A stretch of DNA of 64,000 bases from Piscinibacter sp. XHJ-5 (GCF_029855045.1 NZ_CP123228.1:5642001-5706000); one strand, 5' to 3'. Counted from the stretch's first letter, positions 1 to 10,056 are shown. Notes: generated by a model not told the origin, from the sequence alone. Made by a program: numbers and translations.

Positions 1-11
1 TAATTGCCAGC

Positions 12-968
12 ATGCAAGTCTTCCGCGGCTTCCACCATCCCGGCATCGCCCCGGCTTGTGCGTTGACCATCGGCAACTTCGACGGCGTCCATCGGGGCCA
101 CCAGGCCATGCTGGCGCTGCTGCACAACGAAGCGCGGCACCGGGGGCTTCCGTCCTGCGTGATGACCTTCGAGCCGCATCCGCGCGACCACTTCGCGCGC
201 CTGGCCGGCAAGCCCGAGCTGGCCCCGGCGCGCATCGCCACGCTGCGCGACAAGCTGTCGGAGCTGGAGCGGGTCGGCGTCGACCAGGTGGTGGTGCTGC
301 GCTTCGACACCCGGCTGGCATCGCTGCCGCCGCAGGCCTTCATCGACCAGGTGCTGGTGCAAGGGCTTGGCGCGCGCTATGTGCTGGTCGGCGATGACTT
401 CCGCTTCGGCGCCAAGCGCGCCGGCGACTACGCGATGCTCGACGCCGCCGGCCCGACCGCCGGCTTCGACGTGGCGCGCATGATGAGCTACGAGGTGCAC
501 GGCCTGCGTGTGTCCAGCTCGGCAGTGCGCGAGGCGCTGGCCGCCGGCGACATGGCCGGCGTGGCCACGCTGCTCGGCCGGCCCTACAGCGTCAGCGGAC
601 ACGTGGCGCACGGGCGCAAGCTGGGCCGCGAGCTGGGCTACCGGACGCTGAACCTGCGCTTCGGCCATCCCAAGCCGGCGGCGATGGGCATCTTCGTGGT
701 GAGGGTGTTCGGCCTGGCCGACCAGCCGCTTCCGGGCGTCGCCAGCCTGGGCGTGCGGCCGACGGTCGAGGACGCCGGGCGCGTGCTGCTCGAGGTGCAT
801 TGCCTCGATTGGCCGCTCGGCCCCGAGGCCGGATATGGCCGCTGCGTTCGGGTGGAGCTCATGCACAAGCTGCACGACGAGCGGCGGTACGAATCGATCG
901 ACGCGTTGCGGGCGGGCATCTCGCGCGACGAGGCAAATGCGCGGGCGTGGTTCGCGTCGCACCGGTGA
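12..968 (+). CDS. ribF: Bifunctional riboflavin kinase / FAD synthetase
   Basis: Makes FMN from riboflavin plus ATP, then FAD from FMN plus ATP, in the cytoplasm. The N-terminal nucleotidyltransferase domain carries [10 protein letters not shown] (residues 21-30), the adenylyl-transfer signature. The C-terminal half (from about residue 190, [19 protein letters not shown]) is the riboflavin kinase domain. At 318 aa it is full length for the family. The ATG lies 11 nt into the window, so its promoter is outside. It precedes ileS and lspA in the order common in proteobacteria. Function is assigned from the motifs and the synteny; I am very confident. Confidence 0.97.
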   Translation: MQVFRGFHHPGIAPACALTIGNFDGVHRGHQAMLALLHNEARHRGLPSCVMTFEPHPRDHFARLAGKPELAPARIATLRDKLSELERVGVDQVVVLRFDTRLASLPPQAFIDQVLVQGLGARYVLVGDDFRFGAKRAGDYAMLDAAGPTAGFDVARMMSYEVHGLRVSSSAVREALAAGDMAGVATLLGRPYSVSGHVAHGRKLGRELGYRTLNLRFGHPKPAAMGIFVVRVFGLADQPLPGVASLGVRPTVEDAGRVLLEVHCLDWPLGPEAGYGRCVRVELMHKLHDERRYESIDALRAGISRDEANARAWFASHR

Positions 969-985
969 GGCTGCCGACCCCCCGG

Positions 986-991
986 TAGAAT
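986..991 (+). promoter_or_regulatory. Candidate -10 box (TAGAAT) in the ribF-ileS gap
   Basis: TAGAAT is one base from the sigma-70 -10 consensus and is followed by CGACCC and an ATG at 998. No convincing -35 hexamer lies 16-18 nt upstream. The same TAGAATCG string sits before several other genes in this window (14350, 16878, 36023, 46867). It probably starts an ileS transcript inside the ribF-ileS gap, and the start point would fall at or near the ATG at 998. Confidence 0.4.
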
Positions 992-997
992 CGACCC

Positions 998-1078
998 ATG
1001 CCTTCGTGTACCGCCCGCCGCGCCGCCCTGCGCTGGCACGCCGCCACCCGCCGCCAGACCACGCGCGACCGAATTTGA
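998..1078 (+). CDS. Possible 26-codon leader ORF upstream of ileS
   Basis: A short ATG-TGA frame encoding 26 residues, seven of them arginine, with its only isoleucine as the last codon before the stop. It lies entirely inside the gap between ribF and ileS, and its ATG is 6 nt behind a -10-like TAGAAT, the spacing of a leaderless message. A 6-bp stem (1119-1124 with 1135-1140) lies between it and the ileS start. Nothing identifies the peptide, and GC-rich DNA yields such frames by chance, so it is only a candidate. Confidence 0.2.
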   Translation: MPSCTARRAALRWHAATRRQTTRDRI

Positions 1079-1182
1079 CGCGGCCCGCGGCGGACCCTTT
1101 CGAGCCGCACGTCGTCACCCCGCCCAGGATCCGCGGCGGGCTTGCCTTGTTCCCCAGGCGGGAAGCACACCCGAGACCGAGC

Positions 1183-4035
1183 ATGTCCACCGACACCACC
1201 CCTTCCTCCGCGACCGACTACCGGGCCACGCTGAACCTGCCCGACACGCCGTTCCCGATGCGCGGCGACCTGCCCAAGCGCGAGCCCGGCTGGGTCAAGG
1301 AGTGGGACGACAAGGGCATCTACAAGAAGCTGCGCGACGCGCGCCACGGCGCGCCGAAGTTCGTGCTGCACGACGGCCCGCCTTACGCCAACGGCCAGCT
1401 CCACATGGGCCACGCCGTCAACAAGATCCTGAAGGACATGATCGTCAAGGCGAGACAGCTCAAGGGCATGGACGCGCTCTATGTGCCGGGCTGGGACTGC
1501 CACGGCCTGCCGATCGAGAACCAGATCGAAAAGACCTACGGCCGCGGCCTGCCGCGCGACGAGGTGCAGGCGAAGAGCCGCGCCTACGCCACCGAGCAGA
1601 TCGCGCAGCAGATGGCCGACTTCAAGCGCCTCGGCGTGCTCGGCGACTGGGACCGTCCGTACCGCACCATGGACTTCGGCAACGAGGCCGGCGAGATCCG
1701 GGCGCTCAAGCGCGTCATCGAGCGCGGCTTCGTGTATCGCGGGCTGAAGCCGGTGTACTGGTGCTTCGACTGCGGCTCGTCGCTGGCCGAGTTCGAGATC
1801 GAATACGCCGACAAGACCTCGCCGACGGTGGACGTGGCCTTCCTCTGCGCGGACGCAGACAAGCTGGCGGCCGCCTTCCACCTGCCGAAGCTCGACAAGC
1901 AGGCGTTTGCCGTGATCTGGACGACCACGCCCTGGACGCTGCCGGCCAACCAGGCGCTGAACCTGAACCCGGCACTGGTCTACGCCCTGGTCGACACCGA
2001 TCGCGGGCTGCTGCTGCTGGCAGAGACGCTGGTCGAGAAATGCCTCGCGCGCTACGGCCTGGAGGGGCGCGTGATCGCCACCACGCACGGCGGTCACCTC
2101 GAGGGCATCCGCTTCCATCATCCGCTGGCCGAGGTGCATCCGGGCTATGACCGCACGAGTCCGGTGTACCTCGCGGACTACGTCACGGCGGAAGACGGCA
2201 CCGGCATCGTGCACTCGTCGCCGGCCTACGGCGTGGACGACTTCAACTCGTGCCTGCACCACGGCATGAAGCACGACCAGATCCTCAATCCGGTGCAGGG
2301 CAACGGCGTCTACGACCCGGCGCTGCCGCTGTTCGGCGGGCAGAACATCTGGAAGGCCAATGCGCTCATCATCGAGACGCTGAAGAACGCCGCACGGCTG
2401 CTCGCCACCGACAAGCTGGTCCACAGCTATCCGCACTGCTGGCGCCACAAGACGCCGGTGATCTATCGCGCGGCGGCACAGTGGTTCGTGCGCATGGACG
2501 AGGGCGTTGGCGTGTTCGCCGTCGACAAGCCCCCGAAGACGCTGCGCCAGACCGCGCTCGACGCCATCGATGCCACCAGCTTCTATCCGGAGAACGGCCG
2601 CGCGCGGCTGCGCGACATGATCGCCAACCGGCCCGACTGGTGCATCAGCCGCCAGCGCAACTGGGGCGTGCCGCTGCCCTTCTTCCTGCACAAGGAAACG
2701 GGCGAGCTGCATCCAGACACGCTGATCTTGCTGGACCGCGCGGCGGCGCTCATCGAGCAGGGCGGCGTCGAGGCCTGGTCCAAGCTCGACGCGCGCGAGT
2801 GGCTGGGAGCCGACGCCGAGCACTACGCCAAGAGCCACGACATCCTCGACGTCTGGTTTGATTCGGGCTCCACCTTCTTCCATGTATTGCGCGGCTCGCA
2901 TCCGGGCGGCCGCCACGAGAGCGGCCCCGAGGCCGATCTCTACCTCGAGGGCCACGACCAGCACCGCGGGTGGTTCCATTCGTCGCTGCTGATCTGCTGC
3001 GCGATGGAAGGCCGCGCGCCGTACCGCGGCCTGCTGACCCACGGCTTCACGGTCGACAGCCAGGGTCGCAAGATGAGCAAGAGCCTGAAGAACGGCATCG
3101 AGCCGCAGGAGGTCAGCAGCAAGCTGGGCGCCGAGATCATCCGGCTGTGGGTGGCCGCCAGCGACTACTCGGGCGACATCGCCGGCGACGATCGCATCCT
3201 CGCGCGTGTGGTCGACGCCTATCGCCGCATCCGCAACACGCTGCGCTTCATGCTCGCGAACACCTCCGACTTCGATCCGGCGAAGGATGCGCTGTCGCTC
3301 TCGCAGCTGCTCGAGATCGACCGCTATGCGCTGGCGCGCGCCGCGCAGTTCCAGGACGAGGTGCTGGCGCACTACGAGGTCTACGAGTTCCATCCGGTGG
3401 TGGCCAAGCTGCAGGTCTATTGCAGCGAGGACCTCGGCGCCTTCTACCTCGACGTGCTGAAGGACCGCCTGTACACGACCGCACCCCAGTCGGTCGCGCG
3501 GCGCTCGGCGCAGACGGCGCTGTGGCACCTCACGCATGCGATGCTGCGCTGGATGGCGCCCTTCCTCAGCTTCACCGCCGAGGAAGCCTGGAAGGTGTTG
3601 GCGCCGGGCGCGTCGCCGAGCATCTTCACCGAGACCTACGCCGACACCGGCGCCTGGCAGGACGATGCGCTGCTCGCCAAGTGGACGCGCATCCGCGCGA
3701 TCCGCGACACGGTGAACAAGGAGATCGAGGACGTGCGCAGCCGCGGGCAGATCGGCTCGTCGCTGCAGGCCGATGTGGTGATCCGCGCCGAAGCGGGCGA
3801 CCTTGCGCTGCTGTCATCGCTGGGCGACGACCTGAAGTTCGTGACGATCACGTCGAAGGCGGCTGCGGAGATGGCGCCCGCCCTGAGCGCCGCAGTCGCG
3901 CCGTCGAGCGCCACCAAGTGCGACCGCTGCTGGCACTGGCGCGACGACGTCGGCCACGACCCCGCGCATCCGACGATCTGCGGCCGCTGCACGTCCAATC
4001 TGTTCGGCGCGGGCGAAGCGAGACACATCGCATGA
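1183..4035 (+). CDS. ileS: Isoleucyl-tRNA synthetase
   Basis: Charges tRNA-Ile with isoleucine. It is a class I synthetase of 950 aa: HIGH-type HMGH at residues 74-77, a large editing insert, KMSKS at 630-634, an anticodon-binding domain, and a C-terminal zinc site built from C913/C916 and C933/C936. I chose the ATG at 1183 because the protein then begins a few residues before the conserved LPxTxFPMRxxLxxREP segment; the frame is open further upstream, but that part overlaps ribF and looks non-coding. The stop overlaps the lspA start as ATGA, so the two are translationally coupled. Confidence 0.98.
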   Translation: MSTDTTPSSATDYRATLNLPDTPFPMRGDLPKREPGWVKEWDDKGIYKKLRDARHGAPKFVLHDGPPYANGQLHMGHAVNKILKDMIVKARQLKGMDALYVPGWDCHGLPIENQIEKTYGRGLPRDEVQAKSRAYATEQIAQQMADFKRLGVLGDWDRPYRTMDFGNEAGEIRALKRVIERGFVYRGLKPVYWCFDCGSSLAEFEIEYADKTSPTVDVAFLCADADKLAAAFHLPKLDKQAFAVIWTTTPWTLPANQALNLNPALVYALVDTDRGLLLLAETLVEKCLARYGLEGRVIATTHGGHLEGIRFHHPLAEVHPGYDRTSPVYLADYVTAEDGTGIVHSSPAYGVDDFNSCLHHGMKHDQILNPVQGNGVYDPALPLFGGQNIWKANALIIETLKNAARLLATDKLVHSYPHCWRHKTPVIYRAAAQWFVRMDEGVGVFAVDKPPKTLRQTALDAIDATSFYPENGRARLRDMIANRPDWCISRQRNWGVPLPFFLHKETGELHPDTLILLDRAAALIEQGGVEAWSKLDAREWLGADAEHYAKSHDILDVWFDSGSTFFHVLRGSHPGGRHESGPEADLYLEGHDQHRGWFHSSLLICCAMEGRAPYRGLLTHGFTVDSQGRKMSKSLKNGIEPQEVSSKLGAEIIRLWVAASDYSGDIAGDDRILARVVDAYRRIRNTLRFMLANTSDFDPAKDALSLSQLLEIDRYALARAAQFQDEVLAHYEVYEFHPVVAKLQVYCSEDLGAFYLDVLKDRLYTTAPQSVARRSAQTALWHLTHAMLRWMAPFLSFTAEEAWKVLAPGASPSIFTETYADTGAWQDDALLAKWTRIRAIRDTVNKEIEDVRSRGQIGSSLQADVVIRAEAGDLALLSSLGDDLKFVTITSKAAAEMAPALSAAVAPSSATKCDRCWHWRDDVGHDPAHPTICGRCTSNLFGAGEARHIA

Positions 4036-4538
4036 ACATCGCTGCAACATCGCGCGGCGGCAGCAGTTCGAGTGTGCTGCCCTGGCTCGGCATCGCCGTC
4101 GTCGTCATCCTGATCGACCAGTTCACCAAGGCGCTGATCCTCGGCGACTTCCAGCTCGGCGAGAGCCGCACGGTGAACCCGTTCTTCAACGTCGTGCGCG
4201 TGCACAACACCGGCGCGGCGTTCTCCTTCCTGGCCGGCGCATCCGGCTGGCAGCGCTGGTTCTTCGTCGGGCTCGGCGCAGCCGCCACGGCCTTCATCGT
4301 CTGGCTGCTGCTGCGCCACGGCGGCCAGCGGCTGTTCAGCTTCGCGCTGGCGCTGATCCTGGGCGGCGCTGTGGGCAACGTGATCGACCGGCTGCTGCAC
4401 GGCTACGTGGTCGACTTCATCCAGGTGCACTACGGCGACGCGTACTTCCCGTCCTTCAACGTGGCCGACAGCGCGATCACCGTCGGCGCGGCACTGCTGA
4501 TCCTCGACGAGCTGCTGCGGATGCGTCGCGGTCGGTGA
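4032..4538 (+). CDS. lspA: Lipoprotein signal peptidase (signal peptidase II)
   Basis: Inner-membrane aspartyl protease that removes the signal peptide from diacylated prolipoproteins. The 168-aa protein has four predicted membrane segments. The catalytic aspartates are D128 (in VVDFI) and D146 (in FNVADS), and NVIDR precedes them. The ATG overlaps the ileS stop by 4 nt. Several lipobox proteins in this window (42093, 50044, possibly 41172) are its likely substrates. No fkpB or ispH follows, unlike the enterobacterial operon. Confidence 0.97.
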   Translation: MNIAATSRGGSSSSVLPWLGIAVVVILIDQFTKALILGDFQLGESRTVNPFFNVVRVHNTGAAFSFLAGASGWQRWFFVGLGAAATAFIVWLLLRHGGQRLFSFALALILGGAVGNVIDRLLHGYVVDFIQVHYGDAYFPSFNVADSAITVGAALLILDELLRMRRGR

Positions 4539-4594
4539 GCGCCTGCCTGCGCCGCGACGGGCGCGGCGCATTGGTGAGCCCTGGAAGACGCGTT

Positions 4595-4651
4595 ATCACG
4601 CGCTCCTCCTGCACACAAGGGATCCGGGGAGAAGCGCGCTGATCGCGTGAT
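4595..4651. repeat. 8-bp inverted repeat in the lspA downstream gap
   Basis: ATCACGCG (4595-4602) and CGCGTGAT (4644-4651) are perfect inverse complements 41 nt apart, the second followed by the pyrimidine-rich TTCTTTC. The pair could close a large stem that ends the ribF-ileS-lspA transcript, or be chance. The rest of the 182-nt gap (4539-4720) shows nothing else. Confidence 0.2.
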
Positions 4652-4720
4652 TTCTTTCACCACCGCCTCGGCGGCTTCGCTGGCAGAGTGAGATCACCTC
4701 ATTCCACCGTCGAGGCCGCC

Positions 4721-5167
4721 ATGAAGGTCTGCCGCCCTTTCCTCATCGTCAGCAGCGCGCTGGCATTGCTCATCGGACTGGCCGCAGCACCGGCACGTGC
4801 ACAGGGCGTGGCCATGGCCGCGACGGTCTCGTCGGCCGAGACGGCGAAGGCCTACCGCATGGACGCGGCCAAGCACATCTACAAGGTCTACGCCGACAAG
4901 ATCTACAAGGGCAAGCTGCCGCCGCTGGTGCACGCCATCGTCGTCCTGGAGGTGGAGCTCGACGCCGGCGGCAACGTGCGCCACGTGCACATGGTGCGCG
5001 TGCCCACGCATGCCCCGGACGTGACCGCGCGCGTGAGGGAGCTGATCCACCACGCGTCCCCGATGCCCGCGCCCACGCGCCTCGGCGGGGCGCGCTTCAC
5101 GGAGATCTGGCTGGTGGACAAGAGCGGCAGGTTCCAGCTGGATGCCCTGACGGAAGGGCAGCTCTGA
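4721..5167 (+). CDS. Small exported protein with a TonB C-terminal-like domain
   Basis: 148 aa, beginning with a clear Sec signal peptide (MKVCR, a hydrophobic run, APARAQG cleavage region). The mature part (about residues 65-148) contains the pattern VxLEVELDAGGNVRHVHM...FTEIWLVDKSGRFQL, which resembles the beta-alpha-beta C-terminal domain of TonB energy transducers. There is no N-terminal anchor or proline-rich spacer, so it is not a classical TonB. I chose the ATG at 4721 over one 33 nt upstream because the signal peptide then starts correctly. Its stop directly abuts the stop of the opposing gene. Role unknown. Confidence 0.75.
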   Translation: MKVCRPFLIVSSALALLIGLAAAPARAQGVAMAATVSSAETAKAYRMDAAKHIYKVYADKIYKGKLPPLVHAIVVLEVELDAGGNVRHVHMVRVPTHAPDVTARVRELIHHASPMPAPTRLGGARFTEIWLVDKSGRFQLDALTEGQL

Positions 5168-6457
5168 TCACGAAAAGTGCAGCCCTGAGATCCTGATCCA
5201 CGGCAGCACCAGCGCCCCCATGTCCAGCCGCTCGCGGCTGACGCCGGCGACATCGCGCAGCATCTGCGCCATGTTGCCGGAGATCATCGTCTCGGACAGC
5301 GCCTGACCCACCACGCCGCCGTCGATCGAGAAGCTGTTCTTGATGACGCCGGAGAAATCGCCGTTCGACGCGGGCATGCCCATCGACAAGCGCCCCACCA
5401 GCGCGCCGCGCGGCACCGCCGAAACGAGCTGCGAGCGGGACGCTTCGCCGGCGGCAATCTCCCAGCCGGCGGCCGCGATGGGCACGTGGCGCAAGCCGGT
5501 CTTGCGGCTGCCGTAGAGGCTGGGCGTCAGCGTCATCAGCACGCCTTCGCGCAGGACCTCCACCGGTGGAGTGACGAAGGCATCGGCCGACAGCGCGGCG
5601 ACACCCGGGGCGTCGAAGCGGCTGCGCAGCGACAGCATCGGCGAGGCGATCGCCTGACCCACGCGGTCGCGGTACAGCGAGGTGCCGGCGATGAGCTGCA
5701 CGTCGCCGATCTGGCCCAGCAGCCAGGCGAGCAGGTCGTCCACCGCCATCGGCGTGAGCACCACCTCACCGACGAACTTGCCGCCCACCGGCCGCGTGTG
5801 GATCTGCTGCTCGGTGTCGCGCAGCATCTCGGCGATGCCGAACCACTCGCTGGCTGCGCGCTCGGCCAGATCGTGGCAGGCGCCGCCGGCGTAGTTGAAG
5901 GAGCTCGACTGCCTGCCGTCGCGTGCGGTCCCGAGCACACTCATTTCGTGGATGCCGATGCTGCTCGAAAGCTCGCTGCCGCCGGACGTCAGCGTGTGCG
6001 AGGTCGCCAGCGTGTGCGACGCGACGCCTTCCTCGAGCATCATCTTCGGCGTCTCGCGCTCGCGGAACGCCAGCAGCTCGCGCACCTTGTCGGCCAGCAG
6101 CGCCGGGTCGCTTTCCTGGGGCCCCTGGACGATGCGCGCCTGCTGGCCGCTCGAGACCGCATTGGCCTCGTCGCGCGGCGCGCCATGCGCATCGGAGAAC
6201 AGCGCCGCGACGGCCTCGCGCAGGGCGGCTTCGCCGAGGTCCGTGAGCTCGGTGCTCGCCTTGCGTGCATCGACGAGGCCGATCAGCGACAGCCGTTGCG
6301 ACTCGATGCTGCGCAGCAGGCTGGGCTCGTTGTGGGCGATGTTGAGCTCGTCCTGCCGCGTCCGGCTTACCGTGACCTGCGCTTCATCGAAGCCCTGGGC
6401 CCGCATCAGCGCCAGCGCGCGCTGCGCCGTGTCTTGCAATGACGCTTCGTTCATCAT
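5168..6457 (-). CDS. TldE/PmbA-type partner of a metalloprotease
   Basis: 429 aa of the TldD/PmbA family. It lacks the HExxxH zinc motif of the partner gene, as expected for the TldE (PmbA) subunit. The C-terminal segment, rich in glycine and serine (SNGDFSGVIKNSFSIDGG), is typical of the family. TldD-TldE heterodimers cleave unfolded or modified peptides, for example in microcin B17 maturation and CcdA turnover. Its start overlaps the stop of the tldD-like gene (ATGATGA), so the two are co-translated. Whether this is the housekeeping pmbA or a second paralogue cannot be told here. Start at 6457 or the next ATG at 6454. Confidence 0.85.
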   Translation of the reverse strand: MMNEASLQDTAQRALALMRAQGFDEAQVTVSRTRQDELNIAHNEPSLLRSIESQRLSLIGLVDARKASTELTDLGEAALREAVAALFSDAHGAPRDEANAVSSGQQARIVQGPQESDPALLADKVRELLAFRERETPKMMLEEGVASHTLATSHTLTSGGSELSSSIGIHEMSVLGTARDGRQSSSFNYAGGACHDLAERAASEWFGIAEMLRDTEQQIHTRPVGGKFVGEVVLTPMAVDDLLAWLLGQIGDVQLIAGTSLYRDRVGQAIASPMLSLRSRFDAPGVAALSADAFVTPPVEVLREGVLMTLTPSLYGSRKTGLRHVPIAAAGWEIAAGEASRSQLVSAVPRGALVGRLSMGMPASNGDFSGVIKNSFSIDGGVVGQALSETMISGNMAQMLRDVAGVSRERLDMGALVLPWIRISGLHFS

Positions 6458-7800
6458 TCGCCTCCCAGGTGCGCCCGCGCGCGCAGCGCGGGTCCGCCCA
6501 TGGACACGACCATCAGCTGCTTCTTGCCGCAGTAGCCGCCGCAGTTCCAATACATGTCGTCGGACACCGCATCGACGCTTTGGAGCACCTTGATCGCCGA
6601 GCCGGAGATGGTGGTGTCGCGGATCGCCCGCCCGAGCTTGCCGTCGCGGATCTCGTACGCAAGGCTGATGCCGAACATGAACTCGGTGGTCGAGTCGGCC
6701 TGGCCGTTGGAGGTCTTCATCAGCAGGTAGCCGTCGTCGACGCCGGCGATCATGTCGTCGAGCTTGTCGCGTCCCGGCAGGATGGCGGTATTGCGCATGC
6801 GCACCAGCGGCTCGTCGCCGGGGCTGTAGGCGCGCGCGCTGCCGGTGGCCGGCACGCCCAGGCGCGCGGCAGTCTCGCGGCTGCTCATGAACTCGGTAAG
6901 CATGCCGTCCTGGATGAGCACCGCGTCGCGCGCCGGCGTGCCTTCGTCGTCGGCGTACACCGGGATCATCACCTCGCGTCCTTCGTAGGTGTGGGCGATG
7001 TCGACCATCGACACCAGGTCGCTCGCGACTCGCTGGCCGACGAGGCCGCCAGTGACCGCGCCGCCGAGCACCAGATCGGCTTCGCACGGATGACCCATCG
7101 CCTCGTGCGCGAGCATGCCGGCGAGCTGCGGCGCCATCACGACGGTGTGCAGGCCGCCGCGCGCCGCGACCCCATGGCGCTTGGCCTGCAGGTGGTCGTG
7201 CAGTCGGTCGATCTGCGGCGCGAGCGCCTCGAGCGACCAGTCGAGGTCGCCGAGGTGGCCCTTGGCCGAAACCGTCTCCGACACCTCCACCGGCGCGCCA
7301 TGCTCGTCCTCGGCGATCAGCGTGAGGTAGCACAGCGCCCGCTGGATGCTGCTGAGCACCTCGGCGCCGTGGCTGGTGGCCACGCGCTTCGTGTGATGCT
7401 CGTCTGCCGCGATGAAGCGCGTGGACTTGAGCCCCGGATAGCGCTGCACGCACCAGGCATGCAGCTGCGCCAGGCGATCGACACTGTCCTTGGGTGACAG
7501 CGGGGCGCGACCGCGAAAGACATGCTCGCCGCGGTAGGCGCCGCCCGGCAGTGCGAGCGCGGCACGCTGCCCGAAGCGCGCCATCGCCTGGGCGTTGCGG
7601 CTGGCCTTGTCGACGATTCGCTCGACCGGGACGCCGTCGTCCTGCGTGGAGGCGAACCCCCAGTAGCCGCCTTCGTAGACACGTGCGCTGACACCGCCTT
7701 CGACGGTGCGCGCGTTGGACACGAGGTTGCCGTCCACCATGAGCATGCGGCTCTTGCGCAGCTCGTGGTGGCGCGTCTCGCGGTAGGTCGCCGTGTTCAT
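6454..7800 (-). CDS. TldD-type zinc metalloprotease subunit
   Basis: 448 aa, the active TldD-type subunit: HEAMGH at residues 232-237 fits the HExxxH zinc motif of the family. It is somewhat shorter than the roughly 480-residue E. coli TldD. The ATG at 7800 was chosen because the family N-terminus begins there; an in-frame ATG 23 codons upstream would add a basic tail without similarity. It is directly followed by the tldE-like gene, so both subunits are made from one message. In E. coli tldD and pmbA are unlinked; the adjacency here suggests a dedicated pair. Confidence 0.88.
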   Translation of the reverse strand: MNTATYRETRHHELRKSRMLMVDGNLVSNARTVEGGVSARVYEGGYWGFASTQDDGVPVERIVDKASRNAQAMARFGQRAALALPGGAYRGEHVFRGRAPLSPKDSVDRLAQLHAWCVQRYPGLKSTRFIAADEHHTKRVATSHGAEVLSSIQRALCYLTLIAEDEHGAPVEVSETVSAKGHLGDLDWSLEALAPQIDRLHDHLQAKRHGVAARGGLHTVVMAPQLAGMLAHEAMGHPCEADLVLGGAVTGGLVGQRVASDLVSMVDIAHTYEGREVMIPVYADDEGTPARDAVLIQDGMLTEFMSSRETAARLGVPATGSARAYSPGDEPLVRMRNTAILPGRDKLDDMIAGVDDGYLLMKTSNGQADSTTEFMFGISLAYEIRDGKLGRAIRDTTISGSAIKVLQSVDAVSDDMYWNCGGYCGKKQLMVVSMGGPALRARAHLGGE

Positions 7801-7944
7801 CGCTGATCCTTCTGTTGCGCCGTGATGACCCGGACGATGTATCACGAATCGAATGGCTCGCAAAGTCATGGCGCACGAGGGTGCGGCGGCCTATAACTGG
7901 CGTTCGACAGAGCGCGAAAACGCCACCCACCCAAGGAGACAGAC

Positions 7945-10047
7945 ATGCTTGCTCGCCCGACGCGGCCGATGGCCGCTGCCCTTGCCCTGCTGCTCGTTCC
8001 CCTGGCCGCCGCGGCCGACGGGGTGCGTGTGCGCCACGAGGGCGCCGACCCCTCGACGACGCCGTTCCCCAGCGACCGCTTCACCGTGCGCGACTGGACG
8101 CAGAATACGTTTCGGCGCGTCAATCTTCCGCTGCCCGACTGCGCGGTGCGGGTGAGCGATTGCGCCGACATCGCGGTCGTCAACACACTGGACGGCTTTT
8201 CCACGCAGCCGCGCATCACGGTGCCGTTCACCGGCAACATCGATCCGGCCACCGTCAGCAGCGACACGGTGTTCCTGGTCAACCTCGGCGATACCCTCAC
8301 CCTGGCCGGCTTCGGCCACAAGGTGGGCATCAACCAGATCGTGTGGGACCCGGCCACCAAGGTGCTCGCCTTCGAGTCCGACGAGTTGCTCGCGCAGCAT
8401 TCGCGCTATCTGCTCGTCGTCACCGACGGCGTGCGCGACACGAGCGGCAGGCGCATCAAGGCCGCGCTGCATGACGACGACGGCGAGCACGCCCGCGAGC
8501 TGCGCGACGCGCTGCGCTTGCGCCATTCGAGCCGCCACCATGTCGTGTCGGCGACGCTGTTCACCACCCAGAGCATCACCGCCGACCTGCAGAAGATCGG
8601 CGGACAGATCGACGCGGCAACGCCGGCCGCCGCCGACTTCCTCATCGGCGCCTCGGCCGCCGGACCGGTGCGTGCGGTGTTCCCGGCCGCGGGCATCACC
8701 GGCATCCGCTTCGACCGCCAGACCGGCACGGCGCCCGCCTTCACGCCCTCCTTCCTGCCGACCCTTGCCCTCGGCGTGGTGCCAGGCGCGGTGGGACAGA
8801 TCGCGTACGGCAGGTACCGCTCACCCGACTATGAGACCGCGGACAGGTACATCCCGGCCACCGGCACGCTGACCGGGCAGCCCCAGGTGCAAGGCCACCA
8901 CGACCTGACCTTCCAGCTCTTCGTGCCTGCCGGGCCCAAGCCGCCGAGCGGCTGGCCGGTGGCCATCTTCGGCCACGGCTTCGGCGACAGCATCTACGGC
9001 GCGCCGTGGACCGTCGGCTCGGTGTTCGCCTCGCGCGGGCTGGCCACCATCGCGGTCAACGTCGTCGGCCACGGCGGCGGACCGCTGGGCACCCTGACCG
9101 TGCTACCGGCGGCCGGCGCGCCCGTGGTCATTCCGGCCGGCGGCCGCGGGATCGACCAGGACGGCAACGGCAGCATCGATTCCACCGAAGGCTCGAGCGC
9201 CGCGCCGCCGCGCACCATCATCGGCAATCGCGACGGCCTGCGCCAGACGGTGATCGACCTGATGCAGCTGGTGCGCGTGCTCCAGGGCGGCATGGACGTC
9301 GACGGCGACGGCAGCGCCGACCTCAGCACGCAGCGCCTCTACTACACCGGCCAGTCCTTCGGCGGCATCTACGGCAGCATCTTCCTCGGCGTCGAGAGCG
9401 ACATCCGTGCCGGCGTGGCCAACGTGGCGGGCGGCTCCATCACCGAGGTCGCAAGGCTCGGTGTCTTTCGCGCCCTGATCGGGCTGGCGCTGCTCGGGCG
9501 CGTGCCGTCGCTCTTCAACGTGCAGAGCAACGACCCGACCGCCTTCATCGAGGCGATGCCGCTGCGCAACCTGCCGCCGCTGGTCAACACCGTGCCCGGC
9601 GCGATGGCGATCGCCGAGGTGCTGGACCGCTTCGAGTGGGTGCAGCAGGCCGGCAACCCGGTGAGCTATGCGCCGCACATCCGCAAGCAGCCGCTGCCGG
9701 GCCATGCCGCCAAGCCGGTGCTGTTCCAGTTCGCCAAGGGCGACAAGACGGTGCCCAATCCCACCACCACCGCCATCCTGCGCGCCGGCGACCTGGCCGA
9801 CCGCGCGGTCTTCTTCCGCAACGACCTGGCCTACGCCATCGACCCGGCGGTCGGCAAGAACCCGCATGCGTTCCTCACCAACATCGGCAACCCGGCGGCA
9901 GCGCCGTACGCCGTGGGGGCGCAGACGCAGACGGCGGCGTTCTTCGCGACGGACGGCACGACGGTGATCGATCCGGACGGCGCGGGGCCGATCTTCGAGG
10001 TGCCCATCGTGCCGCCGCTGCCGGAGCAGCTGTTCTTCATCCCGTGA
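7945..10047 (+). CDS. Large exported alpha/beta hydrolase with EF-hand-like loops
   Basis: 700 aa with a Sec signal peptide (residues 1-23). The N-terminal third (FPSDRFTVRD, then an SbsA/Ig-like repeat with DPATVSSDTVFLV) resembles bacterial virulence-factor lipases. The C-terminal half is an alpha/beta hydrolase: nucleophile elbow GQSFG with S471, and D600 and H641 as plausible acid and base. Two DxDGxGxxD loops occur at 404-415 and 451-462; the first is a perfect EF-hand loop ending in Glu, so calcium binding is likely. The start is supported by AAGGAG about 8 nt upstream. Probably a periplasmic or secreted esterase/lipase; substrate unknown. Confidence 0.8.
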   Translation: MLARPTRPMAAALALLLVPLAAAADGVRVRHEGADPSTTPFPSDRFTVRDWTQNTFRRVNLPLPDCAVRVSDCADIAVVNTLDGFSTQPRITVPFTGNIDPATVSSDTVFLVNLGDTLTLAGFGHKVGINQIVWDPATKVLAFESDELLAQHSRYLLVVTDGVRDTSGRRIKAALHDDDGEHARELRDALRLRHSSRHHVVSATLFTTQSITADLQKIGGQIDAATPAAADFLIGASAAGPVRAVFPAAGITGIRFDRQTGTAPAFTPSFLPTLALGVVPGAVGQIAYGRYRSPDYETADRYIPATGTLTGQPQVQGHHDLTFQLFVPAGPKPPSGWPVAIFGHGFGDSIYGAPWTVGSVFASRGLATIAVNVVGHGGGPLGTLTVLPAAGAPVVIPAGGRGIDQDGNGSIDSTEGSSAAPPRTIIGNRDGLRQTVIDLMQLVRVLQGGMDVDGDGSADLSTQRLYYTGQSFGGIYGSIFLGVESDIRAGVANVAGGSITEVARLGVFRALIGLALLGRVPSLFNVQSNDPTAFIEAMPLRNLPPLVNTVPGAMAIAEVLDRFEWVQQAGNPVSYAPHIRKQPLPGHAAKPVLFQFAKGDKTVPNPTTTAILRAGDLADRAVFFRNDLAYAIDPAVGKNPHAFLTNIGNPAAAPYAVGAQTQTAAFFATDGTTVIDPDGAGPIFEVPIVPPLPEQLFFIP

Positions 10048-10056
10048 GCTCGCCCG

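Noticed and set aside
835..1182. N-terminal extension of ileS
   Set aside because: The added 116 codons overlap ribF and are basic and proline-rich without any similarity to a synthetase N-terminus; ATG at 1183 fits the family.
1119..1182. T-box-like riboswitch before ileS
   Set aside because: T-boxes are restricted to Firmicutes and a few others; no conserved T-box sequence or terminator fits.
859..3537. Long open frame antisense to ileS (892 codons)
   Set aside because: Composition is Arg/Ala/His-rich with no motif, and the other strand encodes a complete synthetase. It is a shadow of high-GC codon bias.
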